A DNA stretch of 64,000 bases from Nocardia arizonensis (GTDB lineage: Bacteria > Actinomycetota > Actinomycetes > Mycobacteriales > Mycobacteriaceae). The position numbers and the translations under genes are program-made. Each line of letters starts with the position of its first letter. Positions within the stretch are counted from its first letter, which is position 1. Below are positions 32,916 through 41,207 of this stretch, piece by piece. The stretch spans positions 30,462 through 94,461 of the forward strand of contig NZ_LGYZ01000118.1 in assembly GCF_001310275.1 (NCBI RefSeq), written 5' to 3'. The notes below the pieces were generated by a model. The model was given only the letters and a program-made list of their open reading frames with translations. It searched no databases and was not told the DNA's origin.

Positions 32916-33580
32916 ACGTCGCCACATTCACACGCCGCTGCACCACCATCGCACTACTCGCGATTGTCTTCATCGGAGTTCCCGCCTGCGGCACCGACAG
33001 CGGATCTACCCCGGACACACCGGTGATGTTCTCCGCGGCCCCCAGTGACTGCAGCCCCGTCGTCGCTGATGTGGCGACTCAGATCGCACGGTTCACCGGT
33101 GACCTGTACAGCGCCGACCTTCAGTACCAAACCGGAGGAGTCGATGACCCACCCAGGACCGAGACACTCACCTGCAGCGGCTCCTACCCCCGGACCGGTG
33201 GCGACGTAGCCGGCTCCAACTCGGCGCAGGTCAAGCTGCGGACGGTCTACCTCGGCTTTACGGTCACCACCAGCGACCTCGGCCTCGAACCCGGATATCG
33301 ACTGCGCTTGTCCGAAGACTCGTTCACCAGGTCCAGGCCCGACGAGCACACACGCTGCGACAGTATCGGCGAGGACTGCTACATCGTCACCGAGACCACA
33401 CCCGGAACAATCTCCACCGCACTACATTTCCGGTCGAGAAATCTCAATGTGCTCGTCCGCCTATCGACCTCCACTCAGCCAGACATGACGACGCACCCGG
33501 ACACGATGGCAGACAGTGTCCACGCCCGCGAGATCGCTCGCGTCTTGGCAGACGATCTCGATGACATAGTCCCGCGATAG
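32912..33580 (+). CDS. Putative lipoprotein
   Basis: 222 residues. The N-terminus has basic residues, a hydrophobic segment (TTIALLAIVFIG) and a lipobox ending VPAC at residue ~26, so it should be exported and lipid-anchored. The mature part has several cysteines (DCSP, TLTCSG, TRCDSIGEDCY) that could form disulfides, and reads as a small beta-rich domain. It resembles nocardial and mycobacterial lipoproteins of the DUF3558 type in size and cysteine placement, but I cannot confirm that family. It overlaps the preceding gene by four bases and closes the cassette. Confidence 0.75.
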   Translation: MNVATFTRRCTTIALLAIVFIGVPACGTDSGSTPDTPVMFSAAPSDCSPVVADVATQIARFTGDLYSADLQYQTGGVDDPPRTETLTCSGSYPRTGGDVAGSNSAQVKLRTVYLGFTVTTSDLGLEPGYRLRLSEDSFTRSRPDEHTRCDSIGEDCYIVTETTPGTISTALHFRSRNLNVLVRLSTSTQPDMTTHPDTMADSVHAREIARVLADDLDDIVPR

Positions 33581-33994
33581 ACCTTGGAAGTACGTGGAGA
33601 TTGTCTGACCAGAACTGTCGGATCGCCTGCGGATCGGCAAGGCCGGTTCCGGCCGTACAGCGGTCCTCGATCAGACACAGCGGCTCGGTGGCCGCCGGGA
33701 CTTTGTTCTCGGCGGCCACACTCGTAGCGCTTAGCCTCGATCCATGGACGCAATCCGAGATTGGGGTGTGTTGAAATACAGAAAATGCCTTCTGACCTGG
33801 GATGATTGATGTTCTGACGCATTGATCAAGACCAGGGCAGGAGTAGCGTGACTTTTCCTGGATGTTCCCCGATCCCCTTCTACCCGGAAAGGCTCACTGT
33901 ACGGCGCGCACCCGTCGGTGGCGAGGTTGTCCGTAACGAGTTGCGCCCGCGCCGACGGGGATTCGGCGCGGGCGATACGGCGACGGCAGGCGTG
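33581..33994. other. No intact gene; possible mobile-element remnant
   Basis: About 410 bases with locally lower GC. An imperfect inverted repeat (left arm around 33789-33810, right arm around 33821-33843) precedes a short frame beginning GTGACTTTTCCTGG at 33848 that breaks off into the end of the next gene. This looks like the end of an insertion sequence with the first codons of a transposase, or simply a terminator-like structure after the lipoprotein gene. I cannot name an element. Confidence 0.35.
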
Positions 33995-34903
33995 CTACAC
34001 CAACTGCTTGTGCCTGCGCATACGCAGTCGCAGGTCCGCCATCAAGGCATGCGTGCCGCCGTGGCGCAGGAATCGCGGAATGAAGCGGTTGACGAAGCCG
34101 ACGAACACGAACAGGTTCTCGAAACGGCGCTGATCGGCCGCGGTCCACTTCACACCCATCTGCTCGCGGAAGTAGGGCGCGAGGAACCCGATGGTGAGGA
34201 ACTGCAACAGATTACGGAACGGCAACCGCAGATACCAGTGGATCATGCGCAGATTCAGCAGGTCATCGATGTAGGAGCGCACGAAGTCGTCGAGTACGGC
34301 CTGTTCACACGCCTTGTTCCAGTACTCGTCGAATTCCTTGCGGGTGGCGGGCCACATCTCCTCGGTGACCTGGAGTGTGGTGCCGAGCGTGGCGGAGGAG
34401 GCGTAGAACGCCTCGGCCTGTTCCTCGTTCATGCGCCCGTGCAGTAGTTGGTAGGTGTCCTCGAAGCCGATGAAAAGGCAGGCGGCCACCCAGAGTTGGA
34501 GCTCGCGGTCGAAGGCGTTGTACTTCACCGGTGCGCCGGGTTCGGAATGGACCTGGCGGTGCGCCACGTTCACCGCCTCCCGGAAGGCCGCGCGCTCCTC
34601 GTCGGTGCCGAGAACTGCCACCGCCAGGTACTGCGTTGTGGTGCGGGCACGCTTCCACGGCCGCTTCATCAGCGAGCCGGACTCCACCTTGGACTCGGCG
34701 ACGCCGTAGCCGACGCCGGGGCGCGCCATCTGCATCGCCACATTGGCGGCCGCGCCCGCGAAGGCCCAGAAGTCCAGCGCGTCGGTCAGTTTCACCGGGC
34801 GCTTGGTGAGCGGGCGGTGCGAGGCGCTGATGTGGATGCGGGTCCGGTCGACGTCGAGGGGCGCGGGACCGGAGTGGTCCGTCGGTTGGGCGGCGAGGGT
34901 CAT
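33995..34903 (-). CDS. Oxygenase MpaB family protein (DUF2236)
   Basis: 302 residues. The sequence has the DUF2236/MpaB layout: DFWAFAGAAANVAMQMARPG near the N-terminus, an AVNVAHRQVH segment, YNAFDRELQLWVAACLFIGF, and the helical end FVGFVNRFIPRFLRHGGTH. Members are thought to be haem-dependent oxygenases; the group includes the latex-clearing protein Lcp and fungal MpaB. The substrate here is unknown. It is a single leftward gene, divergent from the small membrane proteins at 35297, with about 390 bases between. There is no signal peptide. Nearby mce genes suggest lipid or terpenoid metabolism, but that is only context. Confidence 0.88.
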   Translation of the reverse strand: MTLAAQPTDHSGPAPLDVDRTRIHISASHRPLTKRPVKLTDALDFWAFAGAAANVAMQMARPGVGYGVAESKVESGSLMKRPWKRARTTTQYLAVAVLGTDEERAAFREAVNVAHRQVHSEPGAPVKYNAFDRELQLWVAACLFIGFEDTYQLLHGRMNEEQAEAFYASSATLGTTLQVTEEMWPATRKEFDEYWNKACEQAVLDDFVRSYIDDLLNLRMIHWYLRLPFRNLLQFLTIGFLAPYFREQMGVKWTAADQRRFENLFVFVGFVNRFIPRFLRHGGTHALMADLRLRMRRHKQLV

Positions 34904-35296
34904 GGGAGCCCTTTCGTGTCGGTGCGTTCGCCGCGGACGCCGCGGCGCGCGAGCGTCGCGGCGGGCCGGACGGAGGCGGTGAGAACTGCCCTCGCGGGGC
35001 TATGTTACTGAATATTCTGGGCTATGTCAGCGGTTCGCGATCAACTTTCCCGTAGCGCTCCTGCTGTTGTCTTCCTGGGAGAATCTGCTGTTCTGGCAGG
35101 TGCTGGTGATGAATCGACCCGATGTCGGATCCGGGGCCGCATGGCGGGGGCTTCCGAAAAGATGTGAATCATGCGTAACATGTGCACACCCCGTCCGATC
35201 GTCGAACGGTCGGGTCGACCCGCGGTGTGGCGGTCCCCGGTCACACCCGGGTCGGTCCGTTCGGTCGACCGGGTGCAGGAAAGGACGCAAACGCCC
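34904..35296. promoter_or_regulatory. Divergent intergenic region between MpaB-like and small membrane protein genes
   Basis: About 390 bases without a supported gene. It contains two copies of GGGCTATGT (34998-35006 and 35019-35027) flanking the palindrome GAATATTC (35010-35017), a plausible operator/promoter area for the leftward MpaB gene. Before the rightward gene, AAGGA at 35281 is a possible ribosome binding site. Confidence 0.4.
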
Positions 35297-35521
35297 ATGC
35301 TCGCGAAGCTGGATCGAATATTCAGCTATGAGATGAAGGTGTCCGAGTTCATCGGAACGCTGATCATCATCGGAATCCCCTACGGGCTCATCGGTCTGGT
35401 CTGGTCGCTGACCCACACCAGCCACCTCGAGCGCATGCACGGCATCGATGTCGTCATCTCCTTCCTCGGCTCCATCGTGTGCTGGCCCGTGCTCACCTTC
35501 TCGAATGTGTGCATGACCTGA
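35297..35521 (+). CDS. Small two-helix membrane protein
   Basis: 74 residues from the ATG at 35297, which was preferred to the upstream ATG at 35171 because the extra residues are arginine/proline-rich and AAGGA precedes 35297. Two hydrophobic segments (SEFIGTLIIIGIPYGLIGLV; VVISFLGSIVCWPVLTF) predict an inner-membrane protein. The stop overlaps the next start (TGATG), so it is translated together with the gene at 35521. Family not recognised. The pair lies just upstream of the mce operon in the same direction and could be related to it. Confidence 0.6.
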   Translation: MLAKLDRIFSYEMKVSEFIGTLIIIGIPYGLIGLVWSLTHTSHLERMHGIDVVISFLGSIVCWPVLTFSNVCMT

Positions 35522-35709
35522 TGATGGCGCTGGTGTGGCTCATCGACATCCTGGTGATCGGCGTCAAGATCCTCGGTGGGCGGATGAAGGTCAACCCGAT
35601 CCTGCGATTCGGACTCTGGTTGGCGGTATTGAGCGTCGTCGTCGCCGGAGTCGGCGCCCTTGGCTACGGACTGGTGCTGCTACAGCATCGACTGGCCGGG
35701 ACGACCTGA
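35521..35709 (+). CDS. Small two-helix membrane protein
   Basis: 62 residues, starting MMALVWLIDILVIGVKIL and continuing with a short basic loop (GGRMKVNP) and a second hydrophobic segment (LWLAVLSVVVAGVGALGYGL). The ATG overlaps the preceding stop by one base, so the two proteins are probably made in equal amounts and may interact in the membrane. No family is recognised. A gap of about 300 bases separates it from yrbEA. Confidence 0.55.
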   Translation: MMALVWLIDILVIGVKILGGRMKVNPILRFGLWLAVLSVVVAGVGALGYGLVLLQHRLAGTT

Positions 35710-36010
35710 TCCGAATCGGCCTTCGGGTTCTGAAGTAGACGGAAACATATCTGACCGTCATGGCGGGAAATTTATCCGCTAACCTTCCCGTATGACGGCA
35801 TATCGCCAGCTCAAGGTGGTATCCAGAAATATGGATGCCCTCATTGGGTATGAACGCTCACCGTTCGAAACAATCGGAATTCAGATTCACATACAGCTTG
35901 TGCCGCGCATAGGGTTGTGCAACACTTCACACGCTCCGTGCCTCGTGGGGGCGACCGGTCGTCCGGTTGTCGAGTGAGCGGCGGACAGCCGAGAAAGGAC
36001 TCGGGCACCA
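35710..36010 (+). promoter_or_regulatory. Leader/promoter region of the mce operon
   Basis: About 300 bases before the first mce-operon gene. A 61-codon frame (35792-35977) is present but has no ribosome binding site and no coding character, so it is not called. GAGAAAGGA (35992-36000) is the ribosome binding site of yrbEA. The promoter should be here; no convincing -10/-35 was fixed. Confidence 0.45.
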
Positions 36011-36865
36011 GTGACCATCACCGAACAACCTCGACAACGAACCGACCTGGAGCTGGCGGTCGAGGATCTCAAGGGCCTGTGGCAGCGTCATCCGCAGCGT
36101 TCGCTGGAGACGCTGGGCCGTCAGGTGGTGCTGGGACGCGACGCGATCATCGAACTGTTCCGCGCTATCGCCGCCCGCCGATTCCCCTACCAAGAGTTCA
36201 TCAAGCAATGCGCGTTCATGTCGAGCGTCTCCGCGGCGCCGACGATCTTCGTCGCCATCCCCATCGCGGTCGTGGTCTCCATCCAGGTCGGCGCGCTGGT
36301 CAACCAGGTCGGCGCGACCACCTTCATCGGCGCGGTCGCGGGTCTCGGCATCATCCGTCAGGGCGCGCCGCTGGTCACCTCGCTCATGATCGCGGGCGCG
36401 GTCGGCTCGGCCATCTGCGCCGACCTCGGCTCGCGCACCATCCGCGAGGAGATCGACGCCATGATGGTCATGGGCGTCGATCCGGTCCGCCGCCTGGTCG
36501 CCCCGCGCCTGGTGGCCGCCGTGCTGGTCAGCATGCTGCTGTGCGGATTCATCGTCTTCGTCGGCTTCGCGACGGCCTATATGTTCAACGTCTATGCCCA
36601 ATCCGGTACGCCGGGTTCGTTCATCGGCTCGTTCGCCTCCTTCGCGGTGTCGAACGACTTGCTGGTGGCGTTGGTGAAGGCCGCGATCTTCGGCGCGCTC
36701 ACCGCGATCATCGCCTGCGATGTCGGCCTGCACGCCAAGGGCGGACCCGGCGGCGTCGCGAACGCGGTCAACTCGGCGGTCGTCACCTCGGCGCTGATGT
36801 TGTTCGCCACCAACATCATTCTCACGCAGCTGTACAACACGCTGTTCCCCACGAAGGTCATCTGA
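36011..36865 (+). CDS. yrbEA: YrbE/MlaE-type permease subunit A of Mce lipid importer
   Basis: 284 residues. MlaE-family inner-membrane permease; with YrbEB it forms the membrane channel that takes lipid from the Mce proteins, driven by an MceG ATPase usually encoded elsewhere. The sequence has several membrane segments (TIFVAIPIAVVVSIQVGALV; LVAAVLVSMLLCGFIVFVGF; VTSALMLFATNIILTQLYNT) and the conserved EEIDAMMVMGVDP motif between helices, matching the EExDA loop that contacts the ATPase. The GTG start at 36011 follows GAGAAAGGA. It ends one base before the start of yrbEB. The first 40 residues are a charged cytosolic extension. Confidence 0.96.
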   Translation: MTITEQPRQRTDLELAVEDLKGLWQRHPQRSLETLGRQVVLGRDAIIELFRAIAARRFPYQEFIKQCAFMSSVSAAPTIFVAIPIAVVVSIQVGALVNQVGATTFIGAVAGLGIIRQGAPLVTSLMIAGAVGSAICADLGSRTIREEIDAMMVMGVDPVRRLVAPRLVAAVLVSMLLCGFIVFVGFATAYMFNVYAQSGTPGSFIGSFASFAVSNDLLVALVKAAIFGALTAIIACDVGLHAKGGPGGVANAVNSAVVTSALMLFATNIILTQLYNTLFPTKVI

Positions 36866-36866
36866 G

Positions 36867-37730
36867 GTGGGATCGCAATACACCCCGCCCGCACTGCGAC
36901 CGTTCCGGGCGGTCGGCGCGGTGGTCGCCGCGCCGTACCAGGTGAACCAGCGCGTCGGACATCAGGTCGTCACCTTCCTCCAAGCGCTCGCGGCGATACC
37001 GTTCGTGCTCAAGCACTACCGCAAGGAGGTGCTGCGCCTCACCGCCGATGTCGGCTGGGGTAACGGATCGCTCATCGTCGGCGGCGGCACCGTCGGCGTC
37101 GTCATCATCCTGTGCGCCTTCGGCGGCATCACCGTCGGCATGGAATCGTTCACGGCGCTGAACCTGCTCACGATGGGACCGCTGACCGGCGCGATCTCCG
37201 GATTCGCCACCACGAGGGAACTGGCTCCGATCCTGGCCACGCTGGCCTTCGCGATCCAGGCCGGCTGCCGCTTCACCGCGCAACTGGGATCGATGCGCAT
37301 CTCCGAGGAGATCGACGCGCTCGAATCGATCGCCATCCGGCCGCTGCCGTATCTGGTGAGCACCAGGATGATCGCGGCGACGCTGACCATCATCCCGCTT
37401 TACACCGTCGGGCTCGCGACCGCCTATATGGCGACCAAACTGTCGGTGCTGTTCCTCGGCGGCACCTCGGCGGGCACCTACGACCACTACTTCTTCCAGT
37501 TCCTCGTCGGTCCCGACGTCTTCTTCTCCCTGCTCAAGGTCGCCATGTTCACCCTGCTGGCGACCTTCGTGCAGTGCTACTACGGCTTCACCGCGACCGG
37601 CGGCCCCGAAGGGGTCGGGGTGGCGGCGGGCCGTGCGATCAAGATGGTCATCGTCATCATGGTCTTCGCCAATTTGTTTCTGACCCTCGCGATCTGGGGA
37701 ATCGACCCCGGATTCCGCATCTCGGGATAG
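36867..37730 (+). CDS. yrbEB: YrbE/MlaE-type permease subunit B of Mce lipid importer
   Basis: 287 residues. Second MlaE-type permease subunit. It has the family loop ISEEIDALESIAIRPLPYLV, preceded by RELAPILATLAFAIQAGCRF, and membrane segments throughout, ending in a helix (IKMVIVIMVFANLFLTLAIW). The GTG at 36867 lies one base after the yrbEA stop. The mceA gene follows after 8 bases. The A/B pair followed by six mce genes is the standard order, so the assignment rests on both sequence and context. Confidence 0.96.
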   Translation: MGSQYTPPALRPFRAVGAVVAAPYQVNQRVGHQVVTFLQALAAIPFVLKHYRKEVLRLTADVGWGNGSLIVGGGTVGVVIILCAFGGITVGMESFTALNLLTMGPLTGAISGFATTRELAPILATLAFAIQAGCRFTAQLGSMRISEEIDALESIAIRPLPYLVSTRMIAATLTIIPLYTVGLATAYMATKLSVLFLGGTSAGTYDHYFFQFLVGPDVFFSLLKVAMFTLLATFVQCYYGFTATGGPEGVGVAAGRAIKMVIVIMVFANLFLTLAIWGIDPGFRISG

Positions 37731-37738
37731 GGGCCGCG

Positions 37739-39175
37739 GTGATACTCGATCCAAGTGGACGCGGCGCAACCGCCCGTCAGTTGACCCTCGCGGGTCTGGC
37801 CATGTTCGCGACGCTGTTGCTGCTGCTCGGTCTGCTCATGCTGCGCTACAACGGATACTTCGAGGAAAAGGTGCCGGTCACAGTCGAATTGACCAGCACA
37901 GGTGACGGACTGCCCGCCCGCGCCGACGTGAAGTTCCGCGGCATGGTCGTGGGCGCCGTCGCCGATGTCGAGGTGGTCGGCAAAGGGTTGCGCCAGCGCG
38001 CCTCGGTCGACCTCGACCCCGCCGTCGCGGGCAGTATCCCCGCCAACGTCACGGCGCGGGTGGTGCCGAACAACCTGTTCGGCGTGACCGCCGTCGAACT
38101 GGTGGACAATGGCTACTCCGGCGCGAAACTCACCGCGGGAGCGACCATTCCGGAGGACACCGGCGCCGCGACGGTCCAGTTGCAGACCACGCTCACCGTC
38201 CTGCGCGACGTGCTCGACAATATCCAGCCCGAGAAGCTCGGCCGCGTGCTCGCCACCCTGTCGGCGGCGCTCGACCCGGGCGCGCGCATGCCCGGTTCCA
38301 CCATCGAACGTCTGGATCGCTGGCTCACCGAGGTGCACTCGATTCCCGAGATCGGCGACCTGCTCGGCGATCTCGGCCGCGCGACCACCGAGCTGAGCAA
38401 GTCCGCACCCGAACTGGTCGGCGTGCTCGCCGAATCGGTGACCTCCGCGCGCACACTCACCGAACGCCGCGCCAACCTCGTCGCGCTGCTGGCGAACGCG
38501 AGCAACACCATCGACACCGTCAACGGGCTGTTCGCGGCGAATCCGAATTCGGCCAAGGAACTCGTGCCGGGTCTGGGCCAGTTGTTCGGCTCGCTGGCCA
38601 AGGACACCGACGCCATCCCGTTCGCCATCGGCAACCTCAACAAGACACTGAACAATATGTCCTCGGTGTTCACGTGGGGTCCGCAGCGGCAGATGGTGTG
38701 GTCGATGGACGTGAGCTTCACGCCCTTCAAGCAGTACACCGCCCAGGACTGCCCGCACTACGGCGATATGTACGGTCCGCGCTGCGGCGGGCCCACCGTG
38801 CCGCAGGTCGCACCGGAACAGCAGTACCCGGCGCAGCTGACCCCGCGCTGGCTCGATGCCGCGGGCCCCGCGCCGCTGCCCGCGACCCTGCCGCAGTCCG
38901 CGCCGGGCGGGATTGTCCCCGGACTGCCCGCGACCCCGGGCCTGCCGTCGCTGCCCGCGATCCCCGGCATCCCCGCGATCCCCGGACTGACCGCACCCGC
39001 CGCCGACAGCGCCGCGCCGACGCCGAACGCCAAGCCCATCGCGAGCGGACGCGGATACGCGGGTGTGGCCGCCATGGTCGGCGGCAAGCCGACCGCCGCC
39101 CAATTGCTGCTGCTCACGCCGCTGATCGCGGGTGGAACGGTCACCGTCTACGACACCGCCGAAGGAGGTAAGTGA
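37739..39175 (+). CDS. mceA: MCE family protein MceA
   Basis: 478 residues. Mce proteins cross the inner membrane once and extend outward, forming a hexameric tunnel that carries lipids (sterols or fatty acids, depending on the operon). There is one N-terminal membrane helix (LAMFATLLLLLGLLMLRYNG), then the MlaD/MCE domain at ~45-120 (LPARADVKFRGMVVGAVADV), then long helices. The tail (~400-440) is proline-rich with degenerate LPAIPG/IPAIPG repeats. The start was set at the GTG at 37739; the open frame reaches further upstream through yrbEB but only as an antiframe. Its stop overlaps the mceB GTG at 39172. The last ~20 residues are hydrophobic, which is less usual. Confidence 0.95.
   Translation: MILDPSGRGATARQLTLAGLAMFATLLLLLGLLMLRYNGYFEEKVPVTVELTSTGDGLPARADVKFRGMVVGAVADVEVVGKGLRQRASVDLDPAVAGSIPANVTARVVPNNLFGVTAVELVDNGYSGAKLTAGATIPEDTGAATVQLQTTLTVLRDVLDNIQPEKLGRVLATLSAALDPGARMPGSTIERLDRWLTEVHSIPEIGDLLGDLGRATTELSKSAPELVGVLAESVTSARTLTERRANLVALLANASNTIDTVNGLFAANPNSAKELVPGLGQLFGSLAKDTDAIPFAIGNLNKTLNNMSSVFTWGPQRQMVWSMDVSFTPFKQYTAQDCPHYGDMYGPRCGGPTVPQVAPEQQYPAQLTPRWLDAAGPAPLPATLPQSAPGGIVPGLPATPGLPSLPAIPGIPAIPGLTAPAADSAAPTPNAKPIASGRGYAGVAAMVGGKPTAAQLLLLTPLIAGGTVTVYDTAEGGK
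39162..39168 (+). promoter_or_regulatory. Ribosome binding site of mceB
   Basis: AAGGAGG lies inside the end of mceA. It is three bases before the GTG at 39172 but nine before the in-frame GTG at 39178, so 39178 is the better start for mceB. Confidence 0.6.
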
Positions 39176-39177
39176 CC

Positions 39178-40200
39178 GTGAAATCCGCTAGGGCACTGAT
39201 CGGATTCAGCTTCTTCGCGGTGCTGGCCATCGCGCTGACCTACACCATCTGGTCCACCCTGCAACGCTCGGTACCCGGCGACACCTCCAGCTATTCGGCG
39301 ACCTTCTCCGATGTGATGGGCGTGCGGGTGGGCGACGACGTGCGCATGGCAGGCGTGCGGGTCGGGCGGGTGGACGCCATCGACTTCGAGGACAACTATC
39401 TGGCGCGCATCGAGATCCGTATCCAGCAGCGCCAGCGGCTGACCACGACCACCAGGGCGCTGGTGCGATACCAGAACCTCATCGGCCAGCGTTATATCGC
39501 GCTGGCGCCGGGCAAGGAGCAGGGACAGCCCCTGAGTCCGGGCGGGCACATCCCGATCGAGCACACCGAACCTTCCTTCGACGTCTCCTCGCTGCTGTCG
39601 GGATTCGAGCCGCTGTTCAGCGTGCTGCAACCGGATCAGGTGAATTCGCTGTCGGAGACCCTGATCCAGGCATTGCAGGGCGACGGGGTGTCACTGAGCA
39701 CCCTGGTCACCCAGGCCGCCGACCTGGCGACCACCTTCGGGCAACGCGATCGCATCCTCGGCGACGTCATCACCAACCTCAGCGCTGTGCTGACCGGTCT
39801 GGCCAATCGCAGCCAGGAACTGGAAACGCTGATCACACAGTCGCGTGCGCTGGTCGAGGCGCTCTACGCCGAGGGCGAATCGCTCAAATCCTCGGTCGCA
39901 CAGGTCGCCACCGCGACCGATTCCCTGGTGGGACTGGTAACCCAGGTGAAGCCGAATCTGGCAGAGGCGCAGAACGACGCCACCGACGGTGTCGCGCTGC
40001 TGCTGCTCAACGGCGCCGCCTTGGACAAGGCCGCGGTGCAGTTCCCGACCTTCCTCAACGCACTGGCCCGCTTCACCGGTTACGGCGCCTACGGCAACGC
40101 CTACGTGTGCCGCCTCGACGTCTCGCTGTGGGGCGTGCTGTTCCCGCCCGGGGTGTTCTCGCAGGTGGGCGGAAATTCGCAATCGGAGGTGTGCCGATGA
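39178..40200 (+). CDS. mceB: MCE family protein MceB
   Basis: 340 residues from the GTG at 39178 (342 if the GTG at 39172 is used). One N-terminal membrane helix (ALIGFSFFAVLAIALTYTIW) is followed by the MCE domain (GVRVGDDVRMAGVRVGRVDA) and helical coiled segments that would line the tunnel (LITQSRALVEALYAEGESLK). It ends with CRLDVSLWGVLFPPG and a final cysteine. Its stop overlaps the mceC ATG (ATGA), so the operon is translationally coupled here. Role as for the other Mce subunits; the lipid carried by this operon is not evident. Confidence 0.95.
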   Translation: MKSARALIGFSFFAVLAIALTYTIWSTLQRSVPGDTSSYSATFSDVMGVRVGDDVRMAGVRVGRVDAIDFEDNYLARIEIRIQQRQRLTTTTRALVRYQNLIGQRYIALAPGKEQGQPLSPGGHIPIEHTEPSFDVSSLLSGFEPLFSVLQPDQVNSLSETLIQALQGDGVSLSTLVTQAADLATTFGQRDRILGDVITNLSAVLTGLANRSQELETLITQSRALVEALYAEGESLKSSVAQVATATDSLVGLVTQVKPNLAEAQNDATDGVALLLLNGAALDKAAVQFPTFLNALARFTGYGAYGNAYVCRLDVSLWGVLFPPGVFSQVGGNSQSEVCR

Positions 40201-41207
40201 GAACACGGATGCTTACCTTCTACTCGCGCAACAGATTCCTGTGGCTCGGCGTCATAGCCGCCGCGTCGGTGGCGCTGCTGCTGGTCGGGTCGAGCGCGAT
40301 CTCGCAGGCCCGCTTCGCGGACAAGACGATCCACGCGGAATTCGCCCAGGCCGCGGGTCTGCGCCCGGGTGCGACGGTGGACGTCTCGGGTATCGAGGTC
40401 GGCGCGGTGCGCGCGGTGCGGTTGGTCAACGACAAGGTGGTCGTCGACCTGCGGGTGCGCCGGGATCTGCGCCTCGGCGCCGATGCCCGCGCCGCGATCA
40501 AGATGTCGACCATCCTTGGACGGCTGCACATCGAACTCGTGCCGGGCGACGGCAAGGGCCTGCCCGACGACACGATCGTGCTGGCGAACACCGCGGTGCC
40601 CTACAACCTGGGCAAGGTGATCCAGGACCCGCAATACAAGTCATCCTTCGAGCGCATCGAGCGCATCGACCCGGCCAAGCTGCGCCAGTCACTCGACCTG
40701 TTGGACCGGCAGATGGGCGATTCGCCGCAGCTCACGGTCGCCGCGCTGGACAGCATCGGCTCACTCGCCAAGGTGATCAACGAACGCCGCGACGAGGTCG
40801 ACGCGCTGCTGAAGAGCATGGACCAGGTCTCGGAGCTGGTGTCGGACAACCAGAACAGCGTGCTGCTGCTGCTGACCCGCGGTGAGGCCATCGGCAACGC
40901 GGTGGCGCTGCGCCAGGACATGCTGCGCCGCCTGCTCGACAATGTCGCCCAGTTGTCGGGTCTGCTGCAACAGATGGGCGTGGAGAACGGCGGCCAGTTC
41001 GGCCCGCTGATCGACAACCTCAACACGATGACCGAGGGGTTGGAGAAGAACCGCGACAACCTCGACCACCTCTACGAGATCATGCCGGTGGCCTTCCGGC
41101 AGTTCAACAACGTCCTCGGGAACGGCCCCTACGGCGAAGTCTGGGCGCCATGGATATTCCCGGACAACTGGCTGTGTTTCGCGCAAGCGGTACCGGGGTG
41201 CAACTGA
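40197..41207 (+). CDS. mceC: MCE family protein MceC
   Basis: 336 residues. The ATG at 40197 overlaps the mceB stop by four bases; a longer open frame upstream (from 40107) lies within mceB and is not used. N-terminal membrane helix FLWLGVIAAASVALLLVGSS, MCE domain GLRPGATVDVSGIEVGAVRA, then long helices (DEVDALLKSMDQVSELVSDN). The C-terminus has PWIFPDNWLCFAQAVPGCN with two cysteines, a common end for MceC-type proteins. Co-translated with mceD by a TGATG overlap. Confidence 0.95.
   Translation: MRTRMLTFYSRNRFLWLGVIAAASVALLLVGSSAISQARFADKTIHAEFAQAAGLRPGATVDVSGIEVGAVRAVRLVNDKVVVDLRVRRDLRLGADARAAIKMSTILGRLHIELVPGDGKGLPDDTIVLANTAVPYNLGKVIQDPQYKSSFERIERIDPAKLRQSLDLLDRQMGDSPQLTVAALDSIGSLAKVINERRDEVDALLKSMDQVSELVSDNQNSVLLLLTRGEAIGNAVALRQDMLRRLLDNVAQLSGLLQQMGVENGGQFGPLIDNLNTMTEGLEKNRDNLDHLYEIMPVAFRQFNNVLGNGPYGEVWAPWIFPDNWLCFAQAVPGCN

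Noticed and set aside
33848..34447. Rightward 199-codon frame over the end of the MpaB gene
   Set aside because: Most of it is antisense to the well-supported MpaB protein; only the first ~30 codons are outside it and may be an element remnant.
35792..35977. 61-codon frame in the mce leader
   Set aside because: No ribosome binding site, poor codon use and no similarity pattern; it lies in the expected promoter region.
38929..38994. LPAIPG/IPAIPG coding repeats in mceA considered as a DNA repeat element
   Set aside because: They are the proline-rich tail of the protein, a common feature of Mce proteins, and not an independent repeat.
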